This document shows, in pieces, positions 12,201 to 23,739 of a stretch of 64,000 nucleotides of DNA. The stretch is from Beroe forskalii (Eukaryota; Ctenophora; Nuda; Beroida; Beroidae), in contig WFMF01000188.1 of NCBI GenBank assembly GCA_011033025.1, positions 62,001 to 126,000 on the forward strand. Reading direction: 5' to 3'. Numbering within the stretch: position 1 is the first letter of the stretch; every line of letters starts with the position of its first letter. A model generated the notes under the pieces. It searched no databases, was not told the origin of the DNA, and worked only from the letters and a program-made list of their open reading frames with translations. A program made the position numbers and the translations under genes.

Positions 12201-12759
12201 ACATAAAACATTCAAGCTATAAGTGATCAATGGCATGAACCATGATTAATTAGATACAGAATTACAAGCGAAATACTGCATAGAACATCAATAGGTAGAT
12301 ACTTATGCACGTGATTTGTAAACTACAACTATCTCCCATTCCGCATACCTTAGCAAGGAGTTCCTGTATGAGAATGGTATCGATCACTTCAGGGTGCTCC
12401 TTGCTGATAACAGCTAGTATCTGCAAACCCTCTGCACCCTCAGACGACATCAGAAGGTTGTAGACACATCTTACTACCTGACGTATGTCGAGCAGACCGG
12501 GTTTATCCTTGTTCTGACCTAGAGAATTAAGTTATGATTACGTAGCCAAGCAAATCTCTAAGATCAAATCATAAAATGGTTGCAGTTGTAACAAGAATGA
12601 TGGCTGATCCTCCCAATTTCGAAGAAATCAAAAAGAGTTTTCTCGTACTAACCTGTGAGATGATAAATGTTAAGTATCTCACTGACACCACTCAGTGCTG
12701 TACTGTGTAACTCTGTCAAATCGTTATCTTCCAAAATTCCCAGAAATATTCCCTGCAAT
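9181..12759 (-). CDS. MMS19: MMS19-like HEAT-repeat Fe-S targeting factor, C-terminal half, nine exons
   Basis: Exons in order: 12653-12759, 12349-12518, 11541-11656, 11266-11385, 10912-11090, 10724-10805, 10384-10542, 9900-9991, 9181-9773. All have AG acceptors and GT donors. Diagnostic segments are GLQILAVISKEHPEV, EEGQQLDDLKKLV, VWLCVRACQGLVLR, RRMVLYKQRFLLTLLPLV, SVVYLHLDTLIGRL and the end LRDRKRVVRQAAALTVKKW, in the order and spacing of the MMS19 C-terminal HEAT domain. MMS19 is part of the cytosolic Fe-S assembly targeting complex with CIAO1 and CIAO2B. Oddities: a Gly/Asp/Ser-rich insert at about 9400-9540; a phase mismatch between 12349 and 11656, so about 90 bp of exon are missing or diverged; and an extra T in CTCTTAAAG at the end of exon 9900-9991 that makes a TAA. 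The N-terminal half is not found downstream of 12759 with confidence. Confidence 0.85.
11843..11905 (+). repeat. dispersed repeat fragment, second copy at 31148-31212
   Basis: GATCTCTGCTAAC followed by AATGCCTTTTTGT and a gapped CAAAACG.CG.TTGGG block occurs here in an MMS19 intron and again at about 31148-31212 in an intron of the carrier gene. This is an interspersed family of unknown type. Confidence 0.5.
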
Positions 12760-13081
12760 CTGAAAAATCGAGAGAATGTACAGCAAATAGCATTTCATAT
12801 TCATGACACATGGCCATAGATTCGAGTCCCGAAAAGTACTTAACCCAAAACTGTTATGGAGTAGAACGACCGGTTTGATAGTTCATGTGTATTGTATACG
12901 ATGTTTCAAAGAAAACTGGTCAAATATCCCAATATCAATATCCCCGACCTTTACCACCCTAAGTATCATGTGCGACTTTTTACCCCCCGTCTTTTTATCC
13001 CCATAGGTATAGAAATGGAAAGTGTTTTTTTAAAGTTCAACCATAAATCACAATATGATGTATAATATAATGCAATTCAAA

Positions 13082-13381
13082 TCACATATCATTATAAACA
13101 ACTCCACGGAGAAGTCTGTCAACTTTAGGGAGAGTGTACTCCGAGACCAACTTCTTGATCCGCTCGTTCCTTTTCTTCCCTCTGACAGAGTGGGTGAAGG
13201 TAGTTCCTCTCTGGATGTCGTTGATGGTGGGTGCTGTGTGTCTCTGCTGCTTCTCCAAGGACTCCAGGAATTTCCAGATTGATGGATGCTGACAGCTGAT
13301 GAGGCTGCTGAAGGAGTGGTGGAATGCTTCAAGGGCGTTGGTAGCCCTGGAGGACCCCTTAGCGTGTCTGTCGTAGACATT
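13082..13381 (-). pseudogene. MULE-type transposase C-terminal fragment
   Basis: The minus-strand frame reads NVYDRHAKGSSRATNALEAF, then FSSLISCQHPSIWKFLESLEK and further, ending GVVYNDM. The NALEAFHHSF / HPSIWKFLESL signature is the C-terminal block of MULE/FLYWCH-type transposases (RxNNxxEGWH...HP.xWxFL). The DDE catalytic core is not present and there is an in-frame stop just upstream, next to an acceptor-like GTAG. About 100 residues remain of a protein that is normally several hundred, so it is inactive alone. Confidence 0.7.
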
Positions 13382-13493
13382 CTACATCACGAGGCAACAA
13401 GGCATAAACACGAACCGTTAACCGTTAACCCGTTCTTCTGTCCGTGAACTTTGTAGAGCTGGGTCCAAAGCTTCGGAGAAGCTTTAAAGGGGT

Positions 13494-13735
13494 ATGTCTC
13501 CCATATAAACGGCTCTGAGTGACGTCACAGATCAAAACGTCAATTTTTCTATATCCTAAACCTAACCATTGCCCTAACCAAAACCCTAACCTTAATCCTT
13601 ATCCTAAACCTAACTAATCTTGACCCTAAACAGAACCCTAACCTCACTGCTTAAAGCGCTAGATGCGCTTAATTATATTTTTCTGAGTGACGTCATTGTC
13701 ATAGATAATGAAGGCTCCCGTTTAAATGGGAGACT
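13494..13735. repeat. small inverted-repeat unit with degenerate telomere-like core
   Basis: GTCTCCCATATAAACGG near 13496 is answered by CCGTTTAAATGGGAGAC near 13717. CTGAGTGACGTCA occurs in the same orientation just inside both ends, and a degenerate (CCCTAA)n-like run fills 13555-13650. It is probably a MITE nested in the MULE remnant. Confidence 0.5.
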
Positions 13736-14390
13736 GACACACAGCCTCTCAGAGTACCATGATACAAAGGTATATGAGTATCATGATCCGATCCTTGGTA
13801 CCTTACACCATTGCTCGAACGAGATAGCATCACGTGAGTTCCTCCTCGAAATGTGATCCGGAGGGTGTAAAAGGTCGCAGTTCTACGGTTAGGTACGACT
13901 GTTTATCCCCATCGAAGCTTGAACGGGGATAAAAGGTCGCAGCTGTACTGTTGTCTGCGACCTTTTATCCCCCTGTTTGATACCGAGCTCATTTTCAATG
14001 GGGGATAAAAAGTCGCAGTCTATGGCAGAAGTGCGCCTTTTTATCCCCCTCAAAATACAGAACAGATCAAAGACAAAGCAGGGGGTAAAAAGTCGCACAT
14101 GATACTTAGGGTGGTAAAAGGTCGGGGGATAAAAAGTCGGGGGGTAAAAAGTCGCATCACCAAGTATATATGTAAGCTCAGCAGGCTCTGTTAGAGCTTA
14201 GTGAGTTAGTGGATCATCGCAGACAGTGTCACCCCCGTCATTGGATAAGGTATAGCTACAAGTCCATCCAAGATATAATTTTGACTCAGATGAGATGGGC
14301 TTAGCAATATCGGCTTCTGATGCGGCTGGTATTCAAATTTTATCCCCAACCCCAGTATATTTGATTTAAACCGTCATTTTACCGTCCTTT

Positions 14391-14450
14391 GAGCGAATTA
14401 TTGCAGGAGTCCCCTGGGGGTCCTGCGGCAGTACCACGCTGGAGAACCTA
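14391..14450 (+). repeat. terminus-like sequence shared with the 25.1-kb foldback element
   Basis: GAGCGAATTATTGCAGGAGTC at 14391-14411, followed by CCCTGGGGGTCCTG, closely matches the terminal GAGCGAATTACTGCGGGAG of the element at 25111-25822, including the transition into GGAGTCC-type sequence. It suggests a degenerate member of the same family, lying beside the 27-bp minisatellite. Confidence 0.45.
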
Positions 14451-14455
14451 TGGAG

Positions 14456-15410
14456 CTATGAGGTATATGGGTGTATGGGTAGATGAGTATAGCGTGAGTG
14501 TATACGTGTATGGGTACTGGTAGATGAGTGTAGCGTGAGTGTAGTGGTAAATGCATGTAAGGTGAGTGCGAAGTGATCAGTGTATGGGTAGATGAGTGTA
14601 GCGTCAATGTATGGGTAGAAGGATGAAGCGTGAGTGTATGGGTAGATGAGTGTAGCGTGAGTGTATGGGTAGATGGATGAAGCGTGAATGTATGGGTAGA
14701 TGAGTGTAGCGTGAGTGTATGGGTAGATGAGTGAAGCGTGATCAGTGTATGGGTAGATGGATGTAGCGGGAGTGTATGGGTAGATCATGAGTGTAGCGTG
14801 AATGTATGGGTAGATGGATGCAGCGTGAGTGTATGGGTAGATGGATGTAGCGTGAATGTATGGGTAGATCATGAGTGTAGCGTGAATGTATGGGTAGATG
14901 AGTGTAGCATGAGTGTATGGGTAGATGGATGTAGCATGAGTGTATGGGTAGGTGAGTGTAGCGTGAGTGTATGGGTAGATGAGTGTAGCGTGAGTGTATG
15001 GGTAGATGAGTGTAGCGTAAGTGTATGGGTGGATGAGTGTAGCGTGAGTGTACGGGCAGATGGATGTAGCGTGAGTGTATGGGCAGATGGATGTAGCGTG
15101 AGTGTATGGGTAGATGGATGTAGCGTGAGTGTAAGGGTAGATGGATGTGGCGTGAGTGTATGGGTAGATGAGTGTAGCGTGAGTGTATGGGTAGATGAGT
15201 GTAGCGTGAGTGTATGGGTAGATGAGTATAGCGTGAGTGTATGGGTAGATGAGTGTAGCGTGAGTGTATGGGTAGATGGATCTAGCATGAGTGTATGGGT
15301 AGATGGATGTAGCATGAGTGTATGGGTAGATGAGTGTAGCGTGAGTGTATGGGTAGATGGATGTAGCGTGATCAGTGTATGGGTAGATGGATAAAGCGTG
15401 AGTGAAAGCA
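14456..15410. repeat. 27-bp minisatellite, about 35 copies
   Basis: The unit is close to GTATGGGTAGATGAGTGTAG plus CGTGAGT, with GATGGATG variants. The period of 27 is divisible by three, so both strands stay open for hundreds of codons (repeating SVWVDECSV on plus and YPYTHATLI on minus). Occasional one-codon changes (ATCAGT) are indel variants. I do not consider these open frames to be genes. Confidence 0.95.
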
Positions 15411-15724
15411 ACGCAAATCGGTAGTTCTCTCACGCTTGGTTCAGCGCGAGGTTTATTATCTGAGTACTGAGCGAAAGAAAATTAAAAGAGTGTTAAGAAA
15501 ATTAAATTTCAGCACAACATGGGCGAAATACGCAATATTATTCGATTCATACTGTATAACGAGTCGATTCACACGCATGACCCAATCATGGGTCATGTGA
15601 TCTGTTACATATCATGTAGGATATCCGAACCCTGTTAGTGCCGCTGACATACCTGAAGTTCTAAGCCTGAATAAGCTCTCAGATCACATTTCATCCTGTC
15701 AGTAACGAGCACTGAAGTTATGCC

Positions 15725-16040
15725 TATGGTTACCTCGAGGTTCCTCCCCTATCGCCTCCCGTAACTGCCTGCCCTTCACCTCCGATGACGTACTGACCAT
15801 CAACAGCATCCCCTGCAGCTGCTGCTCCCCCTCGCAGTTGAGCTGAGCTTCCGGGACAGCTCAGCCTCAACCCGCGCCTTCCACCCGTCTTCAAACTTCT
15901 ATGGGTAAGACGAAGTTGAGCATTGATGATGCTTCCTTCCACTAGTTCAGGAAGAACCAGAACGGAACAGTGCAGTGCTCTTCCGCTGTTTGAAGAAGAA
16001 GAAGTGATGTACAGCCTCCTTCACCATGACAGCAAACCTG
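15725..16040 (-). CDS. possible coding exon remnant, perhaps an upstream MMS19 exon
   Basis: The minus strand shows codon-like sequence, KFEDGWKARVEAELSRKL, which after a one-base shift near 15840 continues as AQLNCEGEQQLQGMLLMVST and SSEVKGRQLREAIGEEPR, ending at a donor-like CGAG|GTAACC. The pattern QLQGMLLMVSTS...LREAI weakly resembles the MMS19 segment before the exons found at 12.7 kb, and strand and order would fit. Acceptor and frame cannot be settled, so this is tentative. Confidence 0.3.
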
Positions 16041-16439
16041 GAGCGAATCATTCGCAGTAACCTTACTCACAAGAATCATTAATTTTGGGTGTTATTTATA
16101 TGTTATGTGTGCTTGCGATATAAATCTATAAATTTTCTGATTACATCCGACCTACACAAGTCTACAGTTACACACCGAGTACCGACACTACACACGGGAG
16201 TACAATGTACATTGTCCCCTAGTGAGCAGGATTGTCCCCTGTCGTTCTACATGCACAGCAGCGTATCATGTATCATACTGGTCCTGTCATTTGCTTCATC
16301 CCACCCCAATAGCCCATACTATGTCGATCAGTTTATCAAATGCTCAGCATCATCACCACTTCACCCTCATAAACATTCGGAGCTAGTATGTGATATTTCA
16401 ATAAACACGGCCTTTGTTGTCAACTATATTTGAAAATTC

Positions 16440-17050
16440 CTTGAAATAACGGTCAAGTACACCCTACTTCGATCTAGCAAATATCGGTCAAGTACACCCT
16501 ACTTCGATCTATATCTCGCGGAACTGCAGCAGAATCTTGCGCGCGGATATATAAGCGCGCGCGTAGAATCCGCGGATGGTCACGCCATACCGCGCCTTCC
16601 ATACAAGTATGGCCGATACAAATCGTCAACGCTCCAGGGGTTCCCGGGGTCCAATTTCAAAAAACCGGATATCCTCGGTCTTGTCTCACCGAGATCTATC
16701 GCTCAGGGGTTGAGCACCAAAAATTTAATTTTTTTGGTGCACCCTAAGGGTCTGTCAACGTCGCGTCAGACAACAATCAACAAGCATATTTCTGCAATCC
16801 TGCATGGATAGATAAAACTAAACGAGACCAGCGCAAAATAATTTACAAATGCCATAGCTTTGTTTTGTTCCAGCTCCAACCAAATCCCTAGTTATTCGCG
16901 CGGCGCGCGCATCTCTGTCGTTTAGGGAAGCGCCCGCGCCGCGCAGCGTACTTCCTAAACACGCACAGATGTGCGTAACGCGAAAGGAGTCGAGTTCGAG
17001 TATGCGTGTTCCGCAAGCTGCGCACATACGCAAGGGTGTATATATCAATA
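16440..17050. other. GC-rich stretch with direct and inverted repeats, no gene seen
   Basis: A 26-bp direct repeat (GGTCAAGTACACCCTACTTC plus GATCTA) occurs twice at 16451-16512. Further on are CG-rich palindromic runs near 16540-16570 and 16895-16950 (CGCGCGGCGCGCGC) and an inverted GGTGC...GCACC motif near 16713-16742. It may be a CpG-rich promoter island or an old element. Confidence 0.4.
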
Positions 17051-19618
17051 TATTAATGGTAAATTGTTAATGCTTCTGCCTAAATAATAGCTTGTTTTGT
17101 ATGAGTGTCCGACATTATCAGACCCATTATTTGAGGCAAACTGTTGAGGGGCTTGCACCAGATTCAGTGAGTTAGACATTGTCTGACAATTACAACGATA
17201 TCATTTCCGTTGATGCAGCTGCTAAGCTGAGAAATATTTGTGGTGTGTCATACTTTGATGCAGAGACTATAGTTGATAGTCAACCTAATAGTTCTAGTTC
17301 AGAAGAATGTTGTGTCTTTAAACTAGTTTGACAAAATTCACCTTATATTCTATAGCCCTGGTTTATGCAGAGCAGGGTGAGACACTTAAACAGCTCTGGT
17401 GAAATTGTAGATGAAATTTGAACCCTACTTGTGGTAGTTAGATTAATTAGTAAGTTTATGACCAAATCAAAGCAAAGCATTTTAAGCATCCTGTATCATG
17501 TCTACTAGTATCCATGGATTCAATTCATTCATATTGACATTATTGTTCGAACTTGTTGGTGGCTTCTCTTCTTCTAAAGACATCTTATTTCTGTGTTTTG
17601 CAATTTTGTAATTAAAAATTCATATTTCATCAAATCTTAATCACATTTGTGAGAACTAGTCTGTTCAATTGTTCTGCTTTGGAGCTCTGATTCAAAAAGA
17701 ATATTAATTGTCCTGTGAGTTTTATTATCTCATAAAGTCATAGATTGGTTATGACTATCAAACTTCACCTAATAGACTCCATCAGACTGAATTGTACTAT
17801 AATGCACTTATATAATAATTTGTTTGAATTTATGACCCATTTTTTGTATAGCTCAAGCAAAAGTCAGGTTTCTATCACCTGATTTTGTATGAAGAATATA
17901 GAGGTCCACCCTTTGGTTCACATCTCTGCTGGAGCGTAAGTACCTTAATACTTGGATAGTCCTTAAGTTTAGGTTGATGGAATTCAATTAATATTTCTAC
18001 CAGCTTGTTTGAAAAATTTGTTGTGTTTCAGTGAAACACATAATATGAATTGGACATTATGGAATTTAACTTCTATGGTTCACAGGTCAAAGGATATTTT
18101 CACAAATGATTAGTCAAACAAATATCAATAGCTCACAACAGTTTTCATCATTATAATTACAGTTATTACAGTATTTCTAACAAATAATTTGTTTGAATCA
18201 GGCTTGCTGATATCAAATATCAGTAGGCCTGGTTGGCATGCTAATATGCAGCTGCTACACTGTGCCTCTCACAAATTTTGACCCATGCAATTCAAATTAA
18301 TGAAAATTATATTTTACTACATTGAAAATTTTCAATCATGGGAGTCACATAGAACAACCAATGCATGAACTCTCCTCACTCTGCATGTGTATGCCAACAC
18401 AAACCCATGCACAGCTATACAAATAATATTGTCATTAAAGGACCAATACACTATACTGAAGTTGCCGATTTTATTTTACTACCAGCTTCATTTCATAAAA
18501 TTATGCAGATTAGTGAAAACCCGAGCTCTCTATCTGCTTTCTACACTGAGTTACAGCGATATTAAGTGTACGTAATTTGATCATGCTGCTACGTCATAAA
18601 TCACTGATTCGCGGGAAGAGGAATGTATCACACACTGCGTAATATCATAGTTTACATAAGAACGTAGTCAGAAATCATTGTTTGCTTGTCATGTATTTTC
18701 ATGATAACTAATATTTTTGACGGACAATAATTTTAATTACATAGTTTGGAATGGATATTAATTACTTGGGATCAACTAACTAATTTGGCAATAGCATATT
18801 TGCATTACTGATTAATATGGTATATCAAATCAAGGGAAGTGAGCAACTGAGCACATTAGCTCTATGAATAGCACCATACAGACAGGAAATTAACTCCTAC
18901 TGCTCTAGTGTTTTACTGGCTCTACTTCTGAATTCAGTTCAGAACTCAGGTTCCTAGAGCTAGAGTATGAACACTGTAGGTACTGGTCTGGAGTCCATGG
19001 AATCCACTTCGATTCATTCTTCATAATGGTCAATGGACATGTCAAGTTTATCGTCATTGGACTATTGAACTTATGATTTCGAATGTCCCTCATTGGATTT
19101 GATCATTCACTGTTAGTTTCAATCCTAACAGATGCTCTTATAAAATATAATTGTATAATTACGTAGTTGGGCCCATCAGAAATTTCAAATTATAGTACTT
19201 ATGATGTTCATCGGACCAGCATTACCGTAATCACATCAATATTAGCTGAATTTTCCTAGCAGAGTTAGATTTACCAAGAAGATACATTGCGTTTGTTCAA
19301 GAAGTTAAAAAAAGGTAGAAACATCTTAAAATTGCAATGAAGGTTGTCAATAAATCAATTAAGCATTGTCAACCCATTGCTATACTTTATTGGACCAATT
19401 TTTGGGAATTTGGGTGTCAGATGGGCACAGTTGGACAATACCATCTATGATCATCGGATGTTTCGACCGACCGACTCTTGGAAGAAACTTAAAGATCAAT
19501 ATAGGTACAATGATATCTACAATATAAAAGACAAGTTTTGCTAATTTTTACCGCCTATAATATGTATGATCCAGAAGCATTTGCTTCATTATTTTTCAAA
19601 GATGTTACCAAATTAGAT
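17051..19618. other. AT-rich intergenic DNA, no gene seen
   Basis: Neither strand has an open frame with recognisable protein character. The only assignable part is a diverged repeat copy at about 18432-18620. Confidence 0.5.
18432..18620 (-). repeat. dispersed repeat copy (family shared with 27.1-28.2 kb)
   Basis: It begins TTAAAGGACCAATACACTATA and contains TTAGTGAAAACCCGAGCTCTC and TACGTCATAAATCACTG. The same blocks occur inverted at 27110-27340, where the first block is split by the 767-bp insertion (TATAGTGTATTGG, then TCCTTTAA). This copy therefore documents the pre-insertion sequence. Confidence 0.6.
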
Positions 19619-19929
19619 AATGGGGGTGGCAAGTTTGGTATACCGGACAATGGGGGAGCCAAAATGCCTCCCCTTAATCTTGGTATACATCATAACAGAG
19701 TTAACCATACCCAGGCTCGCCCGACACTTGGACTAACCTCTAATCACGGGCTCCCCTATACACCGCTCCCCTTAATCTTGGGCATACCCACTTCCCTTGT
19801 TATAAGAGAAAAAATGGAACCATCTGTGCAAAAATTATTTACAAAGGTTTTATTGTTGGAATGTGTTCTAATGGGTCCCATGAAGGCCTCCAAAGAGTGT
19901 TAAGGTGCTACCTTGAAGGGAAAAGTCAG

Positions 19930-20600
19930 GAGGGCCACGCCCTTTTTCGACCGTGGGAAATTATGAGAGAAAATGAAAATTCAGTTTTAATATGATATAT
20001 GGCATGTGGGTACCTAAACCTATGTTTTTTGGGACGGGGAATCGATTCCAAACACTTTCAAAGTCGTATCTATCTTCCTTGACCCAAAACCGGCCACGCC
20101 CATTTTTGCGCAAGACATTTTTGAGGTCTAAAAGCTATTTTTCAGATTAATGCGATATATGGCATATAAGTACTCTAAACCCATGTTTTTTGGGACGAGA
20201 AATCGATTCCGCACATTATCAAAGTCGTATCTACCTTCTTTGCCCCAAAACCGGCCACGCCCACTTTTTGCGTATGGGATTTTTTGACCGCCACTAAGGT
20301 ATTTTTCAGTGAAGTTCGATGTATGGCATGTAGGTACTCTAAACCCATGTTTTTTGGGACGAGAAATCGATTCCACGCATTATAAAAGTTGTATCTACCT
20401 TCCTTGACTCAACACCGGCCACGCCCATTTTTGTGCAAGTCATTTTTGAGGTAGAAAAGCTATTTTTCAGATTAATGTGATATATGGCATGCAGGTACTC
20501 TAAACCCATGTTTTTGGGACGAGAAACTGATTCCGCACATTATCAAAGTCGTGTCGACCTTCCTTGACCCTATACCAGCCACGCCCACTTTTTGCGTATT
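19930..20600. repeat. satellite array, left arm
   Basis: Alternating units of about 150-170 bp contain CCGGCCACGCCCA, GATATATGGCAT, AAACCCATGTTTTTTGGGAC and CAAAGTCGTATCTACCTTC. The array pairs with the inverted array at 22270-23120. Confidence 0.85.
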
Positions 20601-20619
20601 TATTGGCAGATAATCCTCT

Positions 20620-22200
20620 TATCTGTGGTCATTGGGGTCTATTGCCCAATGGTCGATATTGATATACAACCGCTATGTCTCTAAGCTATCTGTCCTCTGC
20701 TGCACAGGCTTTTGGATTTGCACTTGCTTTCGCCTAATGTGGTCGCCATCCCTCAGTTGCTTGTGAAGGGTCTTGCCACGGCATCCAGCACCTACCAAGG
20801 TGCACACATACATAATGCATACATGTGGGGATAGACAGGACATAGTGTGCAAGGGTGGAGGGTTCTTCTCCAGGGATAAAGCCAAAGGTTGAGCAGTTTG
20901 CCTAGGAGTATTGGTTGTGCAGCAGAACCAGCAAACACTGAACCCACCCGAATTTGGCTCTATTCCAAGAAAGTGATTTTACCAGATAAATGTTTGATCA
21001 CCTAACGTAAGCAAGCGAAAGTCATGTTTCCTTTCCCAGCGACCAAAAGTGACCAAAAGTCACCCATTTAGGTATGTACTCTAAATCCAGGATAAATTGT
21101 AGAGATACATCCAATCTCTACCATCTTACCATGAAAAGATTTCCAAGCCATAACGGGATCACTGTGATATCTTGATATGGATGGTAATTAGATTTGTACA
21201 TGTGGGGTACCAGAAAAGACCAATTGTGAGGAACTCTCTTCTCGGCTGACCAGGCTTCTGGCTGCTATCGCAAACAATTTCAGAAATTTTACTTCAACAG
21301 GAATTTTCCAATGAAGCATTGAAAGTGATATTTCGCCGAGAAAATAGGGTTCCAGAGGTCGCTTGGCAATGGCTTCGTGATAGTGGGACACTCGGACACA
21401 ACGAACCTGCTCCGGGTTGAAGAGATGGGCACGGCTGAAATGATAAGCAGGACAAGAGAGAAAACCCCGCTGTGCTCAGGTTAACAGAATGGCCGAGCAG
21501 AAAACAAGAGGTTAGGTTTTAAGGTTGGGCATGTCGTGAAGAATGGGGATCAAGTTGGATGCCTACAGGGATAGCTGACAAGGAAGTATTCAGACAAATA
21601 CACTGCCATAGAAATCTTGAAGGGCAGCTGGGCATTGAATTGATATTAACATAAGTGGATGTCCATATTTTATCCTTTCTATCCAGGATGGAAAGGAGGA
21701 GTGAATGTCTGACATTTTAATGAATTTATCGACCCCAGTGAAAGACGGAGAGAAAAATTCAAAGCCAGTGAGTGAGGATTGATAAACACTTCACCTCAAT
21801 AACAGCAGAGCCTCGATCTAGCAGAGCAGACAACAAACAGAGAAGTGGAGAAAGTTATGAAGTTATGACAGTAGCAGTCGGAAAGGAACTGGTCGGGCAG
21901 GAGCAGAAAAGCACCTCAATAAATTTCATTCCTTGTAGTGTGCTGGGAGGAATAGGGATACATCACCCGTTTTCATTTGTTAGACATTAGTTGACTGCCG
22001 CGCCTCCTTGATTTCGGGGCTGGTTTTTGTTTCCAGAATTTTGTCTATCACCTGTAGAGGACGACCATAGCAGACCAATGTACTTTTATGTGGGAAGAAC
22101 ATCAACAAGTGTTATACCTCGAATGACTAACCTAAACTACTGCAGCTAGTTTGACCAGATACTCAGAAAATCAATAATCAATTGTGATAATAACATGTTT
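20620..22200. other. unique middle of the nested element, no gene seen
   Basis: About 1.6 kb of non-repetitive DNA lies between the two satellite arms. Open frames are short and unconvincing. It could be a relic of a former internal region or captured host DNA. Confidence 0.4.
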
Positions 22201-22269
22201 AGAGTACCAACATGCCTTATATCTTATGTGACTGAGCAATATATTTTAGACTGGTCAAAAATACTCTGC

Positions 22270-23120
22270 ACAAAAAAGTAGCCGTGGCCACAAACGGATC
22301 AAGGAAGTTCAGTACGACTTTGATATTAATGTGTGGAATCGATTCTATTTCTTTGTTCAAACACATGGGTTAGGGTATCTACATCCTAAATATCGTATTT
22401 AACTGAAAAATAACTTTATGGTGGGCAAAAATTCCATACGCAAAAAGTGGGCGTGGCTGGTATTGGGTCAAGGAAGGTCGAGACGACTTTTATAATGTGT
22501 GGAATCGATTTCTCGTCCCAAAAAACATGGGTTTAGAGTACCTACATGCCATATATCACATTAATCTGAAAAATAGCTTTTCTACCTCAAAAATGACTTG
22601 CACAAAAATGGGCGTGGCCGGTTTTGAGTCAAGGAAGGTAGATACGACTTTTATAATGCGTGGAATCGATTTCTCGTCCCAAAAAACATAGGTTTAGAGT
22701 ACCTACATGCCATACATCGCATTTCACTGAAAAATACCTTTGTGGCGGTCAAAAAATCCCATACACAAAAAGTGGGCGTGGCCGGTATTGGGGCAAAGAA
22801 GGTAGATACGACTTTGATAATGTGTGGAATCGATTTCTCGTCCCAAAAAACATGGGTTTAGAGTACATACATGCCATATATCGCATTAATCTGAAAAATA
22901 GCGTTTAGACCTCAAAAATGCCTTGCGCAAAAATGGGCGTGGCCGGTTTTGGGTCAAGGAAGGTAGATACGACTTTGAAAGTGTTTGGAATCGATTCTCC
23001 GTCCCAAAAAACATAGGTTTAGGATACCCACATGTCATATATCATATTAAAACTGAATTTTCATTTTTCTCTCAAAATTTCTCACGGTCGAAAAAGGGCG
23101 TGGCCCTCCTGACTTTTCCC
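22270..23120. repeat. satellite array, right arm (inverted)
   Basis: The same units as 19930-20600 in reverse orientation, with about one more copy. Recurrent blocks are GAAGGTAGATACGACTTT, GTGTGGAATCGATTTCTCGT, GGGTTTAGAGTACCTACATG and GGGCGTGGCCGG. Confidence 0.85.
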
Positions 23121-23259
23121 TTCAAGGTAGCACCTTAACACTCTTTGGAGACCTTCATGGGACCTATTAGAACACATTCCAACAATAAAACCTTTGTAAA
23201 TAATTTTTGCACAGATCGTGGCATTTTTTGCCGTTTTTTACCTTATAATTGGTCTCACC

Positions 23260-23640
23260 CCTAAACAAGGGATCGCCCATACCAGACTCGCCCTTATCCT
23301 GGGCTATACCGCATATGGCTCCCCCCTACCTTGGGCTTCTGGAATGCCTTGGGCTAACCCCCAAACACGGGATCAACCATACCAGACCAACCCTTATCCT
23401 GGGCTACACCGCATATGGCTCCACCCTACCTTGGGCTTCTGCAATGCCTTGGGCTAACCCCCAAACACGGGATCCACCATACCAGACCAACCCTTATCCT
23501 GGGCTACACCGCATATGGCTCCACCCTACCTTGGGCTTCTGCAATGCCTTGGGCTAACCCCCAAACACGGGATCCACCATACTAGACCAACCCTTATCCT
23601 GGGCTATACCGCATATGGCTCCACCCTACCTTGGGCTCCC
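23260..23640. repeat. ~119-bp tandem units in the left arm, mirrored at 26450-26815
   Basis: Units contain CCCTTATCCTGGGCTA, ACCGCATATGGCTCC and CTTGGGCTTCTG. The same number of units occurs inverted in the right arm, so the expansion predates formation of the palindrome or the arms are kept alike by conversion. Confidence 0.8.
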
Positions 23641-23739
23641 CCTCGCTTTAAATATGGGCTCCCCTCCGTTATATTGGGCCACCCCATTCACTCACCCCAT
23701 GTCCTCTCCCCCCTAGTTTGGGCTCCCCCATGACCAAAA

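Larger units (their letters stand above)
12943..14126. mobile_element. MULE-like DNA transposon remnant with terminal inverted repeats
   Basis: The segment 12943-12989 is repeated inverted at 14081-14126. The shared core includes ACCACCCTAAGTATCATG and GTGCGACTTTTTACCCCC, nearly identical over about 45 bp. Between the arms lie a MULE transposase fragment (13082-13381) and further CGACCTTTTATCCCC-type inverted motifs at 13880-14060. Flanking target duplications are not clear, perhaps because extra copies of the terminal motif extend to 14150. It sits upstream of the last MMS19 exon found and may have split that gene. Confidence 0.65.
19800..23248. mobile_element. 3449-bp nested inverted-repeat element with 3-bp target duplication TTG
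   Basis: It begins TTATAAGAGAAAAAA and ends with the complement of TTATAAGGTAAAAAA, followed inside both ends by matching blocks (ATCTGTGCAAAAATTATTT, AACACATTCCAACAATAAAA, ACTCTTTGGAG). TTG flanks both sides (19797-19799 and 23249-23251). The opposite arm of the outer palindrome holds the uninterrupted site CTTCCCTTGGTCTC (near 26818-26831), so the boundaries are exact. The arms (19800 to about 20620, and about 22270-23248) carry a satellite, and the 1.6-kb middle has no recognisable gene. Confidence 0.8.

Noticed and set aside
12818-12834. GATTCGAGTCCCG, T-loop-like sequence
   Set aside because: No acceptor stem, anticodon arm or D arm can be drawn around it.
13555-13650. CCCTAA-like run as a telomere
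   Set aside because: Degenerate, about 90 bp, internal and enclosed in a small inverted repeat.
14456-15433. 325-codon open frame of YPYTHATLI repeats and its plus-strand partner
   Set aside because: The 27-bp unit is a multiple of three, so all strands stay open; there is no gene context or splice signal.
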